Assembly: GCA_964475125.1 (NCBI GenBank)
Contig: CAYYWP010000024.1
Location: 1 to 31,793, forward strand
Length of the DNA stretch: 31,793 bases
Direction: 5' to 3'
From: CAYYWP01 sp964475125
GTDB taxonomy: Bacteria > Desulfobacterota > Binatia > HRBIN30 > CADEER01
Below the pieces are notes generated by a model, which searched no databases, was not told the origin of the DNA, and saw only the letters and a program-made list of their open reading frames with translations. The position numbers and the translations under genes were made by a program. This document shows, in pieces, positions 8,864 to 19,837 of the stretch (within the stretch, counting starts at the first letter, position 1; the number at the start of each line of letters is the position of its first letter).

Positions 8864-9617
8864 GGTGCAGCGCCGCTTGGCGGCCGGCATCCTCACCGGT
8901 GCGCCGGACCGTGGCGCGACCGCCACCTGGCTGGCCGTGCCGACTGGAGTGGCAGCGGGGGATCGCTTCGCCGTGTACGTCAACGGCTACCCCGCCCGTC
9001 TGCACGACGCCTTGGCGGAGCAGTTTCCCGCCCTGGCGCATGTGATCGGCGGCGCGCGTTTCCACGCCCTCGTGCAGCGCTACCAGCGCGGCGCTCGGCT
9101 GGGCTCGTACAACCTCAACTGCGCCGGGGCCGAGCTGGCGTCGTTCCTGCGTCGCGATGGGCTCGCCGAGGAGCTGCCGTTCACCCCCGATCTCGCCGGG
9201 CTCGAGTGGGCAATCCATCAGGCCTTCCACGCCGGCGAGGCCGCCCCGCTCGACCCCGCTGCGCTCGCGGCCCGGAGTGCGGACGATTTCACCCGTGCGC
9301 GGTTGCGCTTTCAGCCCTCGGTTGCGGTGGTCGAATCGCCGTGGCCGATCCACACCTTGTGGGAGGCGCGCGACACGCCGCGCGAGCAGATCGACATCGA
9401 CCTCGGTGTGTCCGAGTGCGTGCTGGTGTGCCGCCACGGTCTGCAGGTGGCGTGTCGAGTGATCGAGTCGCGTGAGGCGGCTGCCCTGCGCCAGTTGCTC
9501 GCTGGCACTCCCCTCGGCGCGGTCACCGCCGATCTCGCCGTCAGCGGCGTCGCCGCCGAGCGAGTCAGCGCCTGGTTCGCCCGCTGGATGGCGCACGGCA
9601 TGCTCGCGGCCCTGTAG
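8823..9617 (+). CDS. bufC2: HvfC/BufC N-terminal domain protein (DUF2063), MNIO partner
   Basis: The 264-residue protein begins with the DUF2063 module. SLREVQRRLAAGIL is followed by FAVYVNGYPARLHDALAEQF, PALAHVIGGARFHALVQRY and LGSYNLNCAGAELASFL. This domain recruits the precursor peptide for DUF692 enzymes. The C-terminal half (PFTPDLAGLEWAIHQAFHA onward) is the usual variable partner region. The ATG at 8823 lies inside the 3' end of bufB2, giving a 41-base overlap that points to translational coupling; the frame is open far upstream, but that part overlaps bufB2. The DoxX-type membrane protein (BufD) found in many bufferin operons does not follow; the next gene is convergent and unrelated. 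Confidence 0.9.
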   Translation: MTRGIHSPAPSLREVQRRLAAGILTGAPDRGATATWLAVPTGVAAGDRFAVYVNGYPARLHDALAEQFPALAHVIGGARFHALVQRYQRGARLGSYNLNCAGAELASFLRRDGLAEELPFTPDLAGLEWAIHQAFHAGEAAPLDPAALAARSADDFTRARLRFQPSVAVVESPWPIHTLWEARDTPREQIDIDLGVSECVLVCRHGLQVACRVIESREAAALRQLLAGTPLGAVTADLAVSGVAAERVSAWFARWMAHGMLAAL

Positions 9618-9687
9618 GGCGGGGCTTCCGTGGCCCGCCTGGTTCGCCCCGCCGCGCCGCCCCGGGCGCGGGGTGGAACCCGCGCCC
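9618..9687. terminator. Two GC-rich hairpins between convergent bufC2 and the DUF1232 gene
   Basis: One inverted repeat pairs ggcggggc (9618-9625) with gccccgcc (9646-9653). A second perfect hairpin pairs gggcgcggg (9664-9672) with cccgcgccc (9679-9687), loop gtggaa, just past the stop of the minus-strand gene. Neither is followed by a clear T tract, so the terminator call is based on structure and position. Confidence 0.5.
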
Positions 9688-9695
9688 GACAGGCG

Positions 9696-10187
9696 TCACG
9701 CCGTCTTCCGTTTCGACGCCCTTTTCCTGGCCACCGGCTTGGGCGGCGGCGACAGCAGGTCGTCGGTCGGCAGGCTCTTCCAAGCGCAGTAGCGCTCGAT
9801 GCCGGCCCGCGCCATGTTGAAGGCGATCTCGAAGACGATGGCGTCGTCGCTGGTGCCGATGCCCGGCAGCCAGTCCGGGATCACATCGACCGGATCGGTG
9901 AAGTACAGCAACGCCACCGCGAGCATGGCGACGGTGTAGTACGGGATCTGTGGACAGCGACCCGCGGCGTGGTCTTCGACCAGCGTCAGGGCGAAGTTGA
10001 GCTGGTGCTGCATGCGCTGGCGCTCGGGCCCCAGCCCCGCCGCACGCGCCCGCACCGTGCGCACTTGGGTCACCAGCGTCTTCACGTCACCCGGCGCCAG
10101 TTGCATGCACTTCTCGTTCAGGTAGGCGGAGAAATCCGTCGACGCCAGCATTGTTGGCGCCCGGCGCGAACGCGCAGCCTTGGCCAT
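9696..10187 (-). CDS. YkvA/DUF1232 family protein
   Basis: The 163-residue protein carries the DUF1232 (YkvA) signature around residues 95-125, ALLYFTDPVDVIPDWLPGIG followed by TSDDAIVF. This is a short membrane-associated motif of unknown biochemical role. The first 90 residues are soluble and helical, and the tail is basic (PKPVARKRASKRKTA). It converges with the bufferin genes and is separated from the hydrolase upstream by about 320 bases. A second DUF1232 protein, fused to a J domain, is encoded at 22982-23473. Confidence 0.85.
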   Translation of the reverse strand: MAKAARSRRAPTMLASTDFSAYLNEKCMQLAPGDVKTLVTQVRTVRARAAGLGPERQRMQHQLNFALTLVEDHAAGRCPQIPYYTVAMLAVALLYFTDPVDVIPDWLPGIGTSDDAIVFEIAFNMARAGIERYCAWKSLPTDDLLSPPPKPVARKRASKRKTA

Positions 10188-10506
10188 GTCCGCACTGAAG
10201 GCGAAAGCGCCGCCGCAGTCAAGGCGCGGCGCCTACGGTGCCGCGAGGTGTTCTCCGCAAACGGCAACGCAGCCGAGCGATTCGTCACCTGAATCGCCCC
10301 TCTGATCTCCCCCCCGCCCTCCTCCCCGGGCGCACGCCGTGCGCCCCTACGCGCGCCGGGCGAGCTCCCTGTATTGGGCGGGAGAGTGCAGCGCCGCACC
10401 AACCGCGAGACCCCATCTCGCGTCCTTGGCGAGGGAGGACGGCGCACCGACGGTGCGCAGGGCTTCTTGATGCAGCTGCCACTGGATGCCGAGCCAGTGC
10501 GAATCG
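10188..10506. other. Intergenic stretch with a GCGCAC palindrome and a possible gene remnant
   Basis: About 320 bases separate two minus-strand genes. Around 10328-10348 lies gggcgcacgccgtgcgcccc, a palindrome that recurs at 26718-26740. The part nearest the hydrolase stop has a coding-like minus-strand frame (see the entry at 10347-10506). No promoter was evident by eye. Confidence 0.5.
10347..10506 (-). pseudogene. Possible degraded coding fragment downstream of the hydrolase
   Basis: In one minus-strand frame the bases after the hydrolase stop read DDSHWLGIQWQLHQEAL, then VGAPSSLAKDARWGLAVGAA and SPAQYRELARRA, before a TAG. The amino-acid make-up looks like real protein, yet the frame has no start codon or ribosome site outside the hydrolase gene. 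It may be the tail of a decayed gene or a chance frame. I do not recognise the family. Confidence 0.25.
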
Positions 10507-11340
10507 TCAACGAACTGCCGAGACAGGTGCCGGGAGCACGCCGCTTCGACGTAGGAAAGGTTGCAGGACGGCCCATGGGCGCGAGCAATCGTTGTGGCCA
10601 CACGAGACGATGTGGAGCTCCGCACCCCCGGCGGCGGCGTGCAGCGTCCGGGCGTGATCGGGTGGGATGGAGGCGTCGCGGTCGCCGTGGATGAGCAAGA
10701 CAGGGCCGCGGAATGCGCGCACGGTGGCGAGGTTGTCGAACGGATCGAGGACGAGAAAACCCGGCAGACCGAAGGCGGTCGCCAACTCGCGCACACTGGT
10801 GAAACTCGACTCCAACACCAGTGCCGCGAGCGCGCGCTGGCGAGCCAGGGCGCAGACTGCCCCGCCGCCGAGCGAGCGGCCGTACCCCACGACACGCCGG
10901 CGATCGATCTCGGGCCGTGCCACGGCCCAGTCGTACGCGGCGACCATCGCCGCAGTGATCGTCGCTTCGGAGGGCCGCCCGGACGAGCGCCCATAGCCGG
11001 GATACTCCACCAACAGCACGGCGGCACCCCACGACCTCGGCACGTCGAACTCGCGCCCCCAGTAGTCGATCAGCTCACCGTTGCCGTGCGCGTAAATCAA
11101 CAGCGGCACAGGGTCCTCACGCCTGCCCAGCGCCGGCAGCAGCCAGGACTCCGATCGAGCCCCTGGCCGGTCCAACCACACGCGCTCCGCCCCCAGATCA
11201 TCCGACCAACCCACCCCCGACTCCGGCGGCGGCGCGGGGAAAAGCACCGAGCGTTGCGCGGCTAACAGGAACCCGCACCAGGCGATGACCGCTGCGACGC
11301 CGACGGCGACGCCGTACGTGAAGCGACGGGCGAGCCGCAT
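10507..11340 (-). CDS. Membrane-anchored alpha/beta hydrolase
   Basis: The 277-residue protein has an N-terminal hydrophobic anchor (about residues 8-28) and then an alpha/beta-hydrolase fold facing the periplasm or membrane surface. The oxyanion region reads LLIYAHGNGE, a family-typical VEYPGYGRSSG follows, and the nucleophile elbow is GYGRSLGGG with Ser156. Asp220 or Asp222 in IHGDRDASIP and His249 in SCGHNDC complete the triad. The pattern matches the ABHD13/YqiA-like serine hydrolases often annotated as dienelactone hydrolase or peptidase S9 relatives. The substrate is unknown. The gene appears solitary. Confidence 0.86.
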   Translation of the reverse strand: MRLARRFTYGVAVGVAAVIAWCGFLLAAQRSVLFPAPPPESGVGWSDDLGAERVWLDRPGARSESWLLPALGRREDPVPLLIYAHGNGELIDYWGREFDVPRSWGAAVLLVEYPGYGRSSGRPSEATITAAMVAAYDWAVARPEIDRRRVVGYGRSLGGGAVCALARQRALAALVLESSFTSVRELATAFGLPGFLVLDPFDNLATVRAFRGPVLLIHGDRDASIPPDHARTLHAAAGGAELHIVSCGHNDCSRPWAVLQPFLRRSGVLPAPVSAVR

Positions 11341-11434
11341 CGAGCCGTGCTGCTGAGCGTCTAGCCGGGAATAAACGTCACAGACTTTGAGCCCTTCGAG
11401 GCCTTCATGGCTTCACGGCATCTCGGATGAAGGG

Positions 11435-11848
11435 TCAGCGGCTGCGGTGGACCAGGACCCTGGCGGCGTCGCTGAAGCGGACCTCGATCTTGTTGATGTC
11501 CTTGCGCGCGGTCACCAGGCCGACGCCGAAGGTGACGTGCTTGATCAGGTCGCCTTCGGTGAAGCGTTCGGTGGGCGCATAGGCGCGGGCGTTGCTGACG
11601 TCGCGGCCGCGCAACAGCGTGGCCAGGTCGGGCTCGGCCGGGGCGGCGCGGCGCGCCGGACGCGCGGCCTTGGCCGCGCCTCCCTTGCCGGGGGCCTGCG
11701 GGCGGTGGGCGTGCTGGCCGCCGCAGGTGTTGCAGTGGACGCGCGTGATGCGCCCGGCGACCACTGCCTCGATGGTGTGCGCCAGGATGAGCTTGCAGCG
11801 CGTGCACCAGCTATCGACGTTCGACCCGACGACTGCGCGGCTAGACAT
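11435..11848 (-). CDS. Small zinc-ribbon protein with a UvrD-tail-like C-terminal module
   Basis: The 137-residue protein starts with a four-cysteine zinc ribbon (Cys15, Cys18, Cys39, Cys42 in SWCTRCKL and VHCNTCGG). A basic, Ala/Pro-rich linker follows (residues 48-75). The C-terminal 40 residues read FTEGDLIKHVTFGVGLVTAR and then KIEVRFSDAARVLVH. This module resembles the C-terminal Tudor-like tail of PcrA/UvrD (compare RHGLFGVGTVKG in the helicase at 16734-18920), which binds RNA polymerase. A nucleic-acid or RNA-polymerase contact is therefore plausible, but this is inference. It lies downstream of glgX in the same direction, with a repeat element between. Confidence 0.75.
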   Translation of the reverse strand: MSSRAVVGSNVDSWCTRCKLILAHTIEAVVAGRITRVHCNTCGGQHAHRPQAPGKGGAAKAARPARRAAPAEPDLATLLRGRDVSNARAYAPTERFTEGDLIKHVTFGVGLVTARKDINKIEVRFSDAARVLVHRSR

Positions 11849-12032
11849 GGTACCCGCTTAGCAGGCTTGCCGCCGAGCCACTAGCGGGAGGCGGTACCGG
11901 GGTTCTTTAGGACACCAGAACGAGCTAGGCTGTTGATAAAGGCCGCGCTCATTCTTCGACGGGCTCAGGACCTGTCCTGAGCTTGTCGAAGGATGAGCGG
12001 GAGGTGCTTGTGCCGTGTTTTTCGACGGACTG
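11849..12032. other. Intergenic stretch filled mostly by a palindromic repeat
   Basis: Between the zinc-ribbon gene and glgX, both on the minus strand, the bases 11925-12032 are a repeat element (separate entry). The remaining 76 bases hold the short upstream region of the zinc-ribbon gene, with no obvious promoter. Confidence 0.5.
11925..12032 (-). repeat. Palindromic repeat element, copy adjacent to the glgX stop
   Basis: Read on the minus strand the element begins cagtccgtcgaaaaacacgg directly after the glgX TGA. It passes through a long inverted repeat (11946-11999, 25-base arms with three mismatches, centre cctgtcctgagc) and ends cctttatcaacagcctag. It aligns along its whole length with 19714-19837 in the opposite orientation, sharing gcacaagca, cccgct, gcccgtcgaag and atgagcgcggccttt. 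It is non-coding and MITE/REP-like. Confidence 0.82.
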
Positions 12033-14210
<2,178 letters not shown>

Positions 14211-14228
14211 GAACAGGCGCTCCGTGGG

Positions 14229-15203
14229 TTACGGAATGAGGAGGACCTTGCCGACGCTCTTGCGGGTGCGGATCTCTTCCAGTGCGTCTGCGGCGCGGTC
14301 GAGGGGGTATTGCGAGGAGACGAGCGGCGTCACCTTGCCCTCGCCGTAGAGGCAGAAGAGCTCGCGCATGGCCTGCGGGATCTTCTCGGGATCGTGCTGC
14401 CGGTAGGCGCCCCAGTGGAGGCCGACGATGGCGACGTTCTTCAGCAGCACGCGATTGAGCTGCACGCTGGGGATGGTGCCGGAGGCGAAGCCGATCACCA
14501 GCAGCCTCCCGCAGAAGGCGATGCACTTGAGCGACAGATCGGTGACGTCGCCACCGACCGGGTCATAGATGACGTCGGCGCCGCGCCCAGCCGTCGCCGC
14601 CTTGACCTGCTCGACCCACTGCGGCGTCGAGTAATCGAAGGCCTCGTCGGCGCCGTGCTCGCGCGCCACGGCCAGCTTGGCCGGCGAGCCGGCGGTGGCG
14701 AGCACGCGGGCTCCCAGGGCCTTGCCGATCTGCACGGCGGCCAAGCCCACGCCGCCGGCGGCGGCGTGCACGAGCAGCGTCTCGCCGGCTTGCAGGGCGG
14801 CGCGGTAGACGAGCCCGAAGTACGAGGTCTGATAGACGATCCCGAAGGCGGCGCCGTGCTCGAACGACATGCCGTCGGGCATCTTCACCGTCATGGCGGC
14901 CGGCGTCAGACAGCGGCTGGCGAAACCGCCGTAGGTGAGCATGGCGAAGACGCGGTCGCCCACAGCCAGCCCACTCACACCTGGGCCCACGGCGCACACG
15001 ACGCCCGCGACCTCGGCCCCCGGCGAGAAGGGCAGGGCCGGTTTGGTCTGGTAGTTGCCTTGCGCGATCAGGATGTCGAAGAAGTTGCAGCCGATCGCCT
15101 TCACCGCGATCGCCACCTGCCCCGCCCCGGGTTGCGGGTCTGGCAGCTCGCGCAGCACCATCTCGCGCGGCTCACCCAGGCGTTCGACGAGCATGGCACG
15201 CAT
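14229..15203 (-). CDS. NADPH:quinone oxidoreductase-like zinc-independent MDR enzyme
   Basis: The 324-residue protein belongs to the quinone oxidoreductase branch of the medium-chain dehydrogenase/reductase family. The GroES-like part has VKAIGCNFFDILIAQGNY, FSPGAEVAGVV and VGDRVFAMLTYGGFA. The NADPH-binding fold has LLVHAAAGGVGLAAVQIGKA and later YDPVGGD. Ligands of the catalytic zinc are absent, as in QOR proteins. ggaggagg stands in front of the ATG at 15203. The gene follows moaE after 65 bases and precedes glgX by 18, so it sits within one minus-strand run. The natural substrate (quinone, enoyl compound or other) is not predictable. Confidence 0.88.
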   Translation of the reverse strand: MRAMLVERLGEPREMVLRELPDPQPGAGQVAIAVKAIGCNFFDILIAQGNYQTKPALPFSPGAEVAGVVCAVGPGVSGLAVGDRVFAMLTYGGFASRCLTPAAMTVKMPDGMSFEHGAAFGIVYQTSYFGLVYRAALQAGETLLVHAAAGGVGLAAVQIGKALGARVLATAGSPAKLAVAREHGADEAFDYSTPQWVEQVKAATAGRGADVIYDPVGGDVTDLSLKCIAFCGRLLVIGFASGTIPSVQLNRVLLKNVAIVGLHWGAYRQHDPEKIPQAMRELFCLYGEGKVTPLVSSQYPLDRAADALEEIRTRKSVGKVLLIP

Positions 15204-15268
15204 GTCGACCTCCTCCGGATCTCGTTGACGTCTGTCGATCGGGTGTCACGAGGTGGCGGGATGCTCGT

Positions 15269-15715
15269 TCACCGCGGCGCCTTCTGGCCGGTGGCGAAGC
15301 GGGCGCCGGTCTGCGAGCCGATCCACAGCTCGCCGCCGTCGAAGTGTTCCTTCTTCCAGATCGGCACCACTTCCTTGAGCCGGTCGATGGCAAGATGACA
15401 GGCCTCGAAGGCGGCGAGGCGATGCGCGGAGGAGACCGCGATGACCACGCTCGCCTCGCCGAGTGGGACTACCCCGACGCGGTGACTGATGGCGATGGCG
15501 CGGATCGGCCAACGCCGCGCCGCTTCGCTGCCGATCTTGCGCATCTCGGCCAGGGCCATCTCCGGGTAGGCTTCGTACTCGAGCCGAGTCACGCGCCGCC
15601 CGTCGTGGTGATCGCGCGTGGTGCCGATGAACGTCACCGTCGCGCCGGTGCTCGGGTCGGCCACCGCGGCAGTGACGCGAGCGATGTCGATCGGATGGTC
15701 GACGATCTCGAACAC
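15269..15715 (-). CDS. moaE: Molybdopterin synthase catalytic subunit MoaE
   Basis: The 148-residue protein is the large subunit of molybdopterin synthase, which with thiocarboxylated MoaD turns cyclic pyranopterin monophosphate into molybdopterin. Visible family marks are GATVTFIGTTRDHHDGR, LEYEAYPEMALAEM, ISHRVGVVPLGEASV and the lysine-rich active-site stretch VVPIWKKEHFDGGELWI. The start is GTG at 15715. A gaggaag ribosome site overlaps the stop region of moaD nine bases upstream, so the two are translationally linked. Length is typical. Confidence 0.95.
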   Translation of the reverse strand: MFEIVDHPIDIARVTAAVADPSTGATVTFIGTTRDHHDGRRVTRLEYEAYPEMALAEMRKIGSEAARRWPIRAIAISHRVGVVPLGEASVVIAVSSAHRLAAFEACHLAIDRLKEVVPIWKKEHFDGGELWIGSQTGARFATGQKAPR

Positions 15716-15724
15716 GGCTCTTCC

Positions 15725-15982
15725 TCACCGTGGTCCGCTGCCGCCGCTCACCGGCGGAATGAGGGCCAGCTCGTCGCCGTCACGCAAACGATGATCGCGC
15801 TCGACGTACTCGCGGTTGACGGCGAACGACATCGAGGTGCTCATCAGCTCGATCTCCGGGTGCTCGCGGCACAGCGCGGCCCAGAGCTCGCCGACGGTCG
15901 TGCCGTCCGCGACCTCGCGCGCGCCGCCGCTGCTCTTCAACCGCTCGCGCAAGGAGGCGAAGAAGCGCAGCTCGATGTTCAT
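15725..15982 (-). CDS. moaD: Molybdopterin synthase sulfur-carrier subunit MoaD with extended C terminus
   Basis: The 85-residue protein has the ubiquitin-like MoaD fold (MNIELRFFASLRERLKSSGG, TVGELWAALCREHPEIE, FAVNREYVERDHRLRDGDEL). The family ends in a free Gly-Gly that is adenylated and thiocarboxylated. Here the expected ALIPPVSGG (Gly80-Gly81) is followed by four more residues, Ser-Gly-Pro-Arg, before TGA. Either the tail is trimmed, or sequencing or annotation of the end is wrong. The ATG at 15982 is chosen because upstream codons are not MoaD-like. The gene directly precedes moaE. Confidence 0.9.
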   Translation of the reverse strand: MNIELRFFASLRERLKSSGGAREVADGTTVGELWAALCREHPEIELMSTSMSFAVNREYVERDHRLRDGDELALIPPVSGGSGPR

Positions 15983-16092
15983 CGTTCCCGCCGCGCGGCC
16001 GTGACGGCCGGGCGAGCGCGAAAAGGCACGGGGGGTTCGTCGCGAGTGCGCATCGGAATTCCGCCAGGCGCGACCGGCATCGAGCCTCCGGC

Positions 16093-16617
16093 TCAGGAGG
16101 GGCACGTCGGGCAGCGGCCCTGGCGTACCAGGCCGGCGACGTGGCGGAGCTGGGGGAGAATGAGGCGAGTCATCGCCAGCTCGACGGCCTTGGTCGATCC
16201 CGGCAGCGAGAAGACGACGTGCCCGCCGGCGATGCCGGCCGTGGCGCGGCTCAACATCGCCGCCGCGCCGACCTGCTCCCAGCTCAACATGCGGAACAGC
16301 TCGCCGAAGCCGGTGATCTCCTTGTCGAGCAGGCCGGCGATGGCCTCATACGTCGTGTCGCGGGCGGCGATGCCGGTGCCGCCGTTGCAGATCAAGACCT
16401 CCACGCCTGCCGGCAGGCTGCGCACCAGCGCCGCGATCTGGTCGGGCTCGTCCCTGACGATGCGGTAGAACGCGACCCGGTGGCCCGCCTCTTCGAGCAG
16501 GGCGCGAATGCGCTGCCCACTCTGGTCGTCGGCCTCAACGCGCGTGTCGGAGATGGTCAAGATCCCGCACGGAACGGCGACGGCGTCGTGCTCATGATGC
16601 GGATGCGCGGAGCTCAT
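16093..16617 (-). CDS. moaB: MoaB/Mog family molybdenum cofactor biosynthesis protein
   Basis: The 174-residue protein is a MoaB/Mog-type molybdopterin adenylyltransferase. Motifs include GILTISDTRVEADDQSGQRI, the molybdopterin-binding LICNGGTGIAARDTTYEAI, the acidic and aromatic EITGFGELFRMLSWEQVG and the late VVFSLPGSTKAVELAM. It activates molybdopterin with ATP before metal insertion. The first ten residues are His-rich (HPHHEHD) and the end is GRCPTCPS, a CxxC-type tail that is not part of the core fold and may bind metal. It is the first gene of the moaB-moaD-moaE-oxidoreductase-glgX run; 110 bases separate it from moaD. Confidence 0.93.
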   Translation of the reverse strand: MSSAHPHHEHDAVAVPCGILTISDTRVEADDQSGQRIRALLEEAGHRVAFYRIVRDEPDQIAALVRSLPAGVEVLICNGGTGIAARDTTYEAIAGLLDKEITGFGELFRMLSWEQVGAAAMLSRATAGIAGGHVVFSLPGSTKAVELAMTRLILPQLRHVAGLVRQGRCPTCPS

Positions 16618-16733
16618 GCCCGTGACCTAACCGAGCCGCCGCCGGCGGGCAATGCCGGCCGGCGGCGGCACGCTGCCTTTCCTCCATACCACCGACGTGC
16701 TAGCCACGCCGACGCGGCGGCAGGGGTGCGGCG

Positions 16734-18920
<2,187 letters not shown>

Positions 18921-18947
18921 GCGCCGCGCGGGCGCGCTGCTCGCCTA

Positions 18948-19013
18948 TCGCTCATCGCTTATCGTCGGATCGACGTCCGGCGGGGCCCATTCCGACGATA
19001 AGCGATCAGCGAT
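18948..19013. terminator. Hairpin between convergent uvrD and the 58-residue gene
   Basis: atcgctcatcgcttatcgtc with gga (18947-18969) is the reverse complement, with one mismatch, of tccgacgataagcgatcagc with gat (18991-19013); a 21-base loop lies between. Placed between two convergent stops, it can serve both strands. No T tract is visible. It may also be a mobile palindrome. Confidence 0.6.
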
Positions 19014-19028
19014 GCGCGATACGCGCGC

Positions 19029-19205
19029 TTAATCGAGCTCGCCCGGCGAATCGGGCGGCGGGTTGATCGATTCATCGATTTCGTCGATCGACTTCTTCTG
19101 TTCCTTGCGCGCGGCGCGCTCGCGCATCTTCTCTTCCTGTTTCAGCTTGCGCGCCATTTCCTTCCGGCGCTTCTGATCCCGCTTGAAGGTTTTTCCACCG
19201 GCCAT
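19029..19205 (-). CDS. Small highly charged basic protein (58 residues), conserved hypothetical
   Basis: A 58-residue frame runs from ATG at 19205 to TAA at 19029. It begins MAGGKTFKRDQKRRKEMARK, continues with a Lys/Arg/Glu-rich helix (KQEEKMRERAARKEQKK) and ends acidic and Pro-rich (SINPPPDSPGELD). aaaggagt lies seven bases before the ATG, an excellent ribosome site. The composition suggests a nucleic-acid-binding or ribosome-associated helix; I recall similar short proteins in deltaproteobacterial genomes but no defined function. It is convergent with uvrD. Confidence 0.8.
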   Translation of the reverse strand: MAGGKTFKRDQKRRKEMARKLKQEEKMRERAARKEQKKSIDEIDESINPPPDSPGELD

Positions 19206-19315
19206 CGCGGACTCCTTTCAGATGCTGCCCGCGAAACCGTACCAGAGGCCCGGCGGAGCCGCAATTCGCACCGCTGAAGAGAACGGCGATTACCAACGAG
19301 CGTGCGCGGCGAGCC

Positions 19316-19485
19316 GTAGCCGCGGGACCTGTGCCCGCCGGCAGCGCAACGCGCTGCCCGGTGGGGTGGGGCGCGGCAACAACAGTCGGGCGACCGCTGC
19401 TCGCCACCAGCGGGCGTCTGGCGCCACACACTCCGCCACTCGGCAGTGCGCAGCGTCGCCCGCGGCCACAGGTTCCGCCACTACA
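19316..19485 (+). repeat. GTAGCCGCGGGACCTGTGCCCGCC element, copy 1 (degenerate)
   Basis: It starts gtagccgcgggacctgtgcc, runs through gcagcgcaacgcgctgcccg and ends cacaggttccgccactac. The ends form an imperfect terminal inverted repeat. It matches 29363-29505 and 29590-29757 over its left half. It is non-coding. Confidence 0.75.
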
Positions 19486-19516
19486 CCGCGCTGCGCCGCC
19501 CCTGCTCAGCCGGTGC

Positions 19517-19704
19517 CTAGACTAAAGAAATTCAACGCAGAGGCGCGGAGGCCGCAGAGGACGCGGAGCACGAGGACCTAGAGAGTGACCCCCAAACCCA
19601 ATCAACGATGACGATGAATCAGCGCTCGAACTCATGCACGCTGCCTCTGGGTCCTCTGCGTACTCTGGGTCTCTGCGTTGAGGTTCTTGTCAGATAAAGG
19701 CTAG
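19517..19704 (+). repeat. Interspersed GCAGAG element, copy 2 (complete, CTAG at both ends)
   Basis: The element begins ctagactaaagaaattcaac, then gcagaggcgcggaggccgca, and ends with tctctgcgttgaggttcttg followed by tcagataaaggctag. The arms form an imperfect terminal inverted repeat of about 35 bases, and CTAG stands at each end. Its centre and right side match 46-170. It is a MITE-like unit of 188 bases with no open frame of note. Confidence 0.78.
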
Positions 19705-19713
19705 CTAGGCTAG

Positions 19714-19837
19714 TAGCCGTTGACAAACGCGTTCCGTGAGCGGAACGCGTTGTGGCACAAGCAGTTCCCGCTCTCCTGAGACTGACGAAGGATGAGCCCG
19801 TCGAAGCATGAGCGCGGCCTTTTTCAACCGGCGGCTA
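19714..19837 (+). repeat. Palindromic repeat element, copy adjacent to the lepB stop
   Basis: It runs from tagccgttgacaaacgcg to cctttttcaaccggcggctag. Near the left end is a perfect hairpin of aacgcgttccg (19726-19736) and cggaacgcgtt (19741-19751). The whole unit matches 11925-12032 in opposite orientation. Its final CTAG includes the lepB stop codon (19835-19837). Confidence 0.8.

Larger units (their letters stand above)
19206..19834. other. 630-base non-coding region made of three repeat elements
   Basis: No gene is seen. The region consists of a 110-base unique upstream part of the 58-residue gene, then the repeat copy 19316-19485, the GCAGAG element 19517-19704 and the palindromic element 19714-19837, packed end to end next to lepB. 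Confidence 0.7.
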
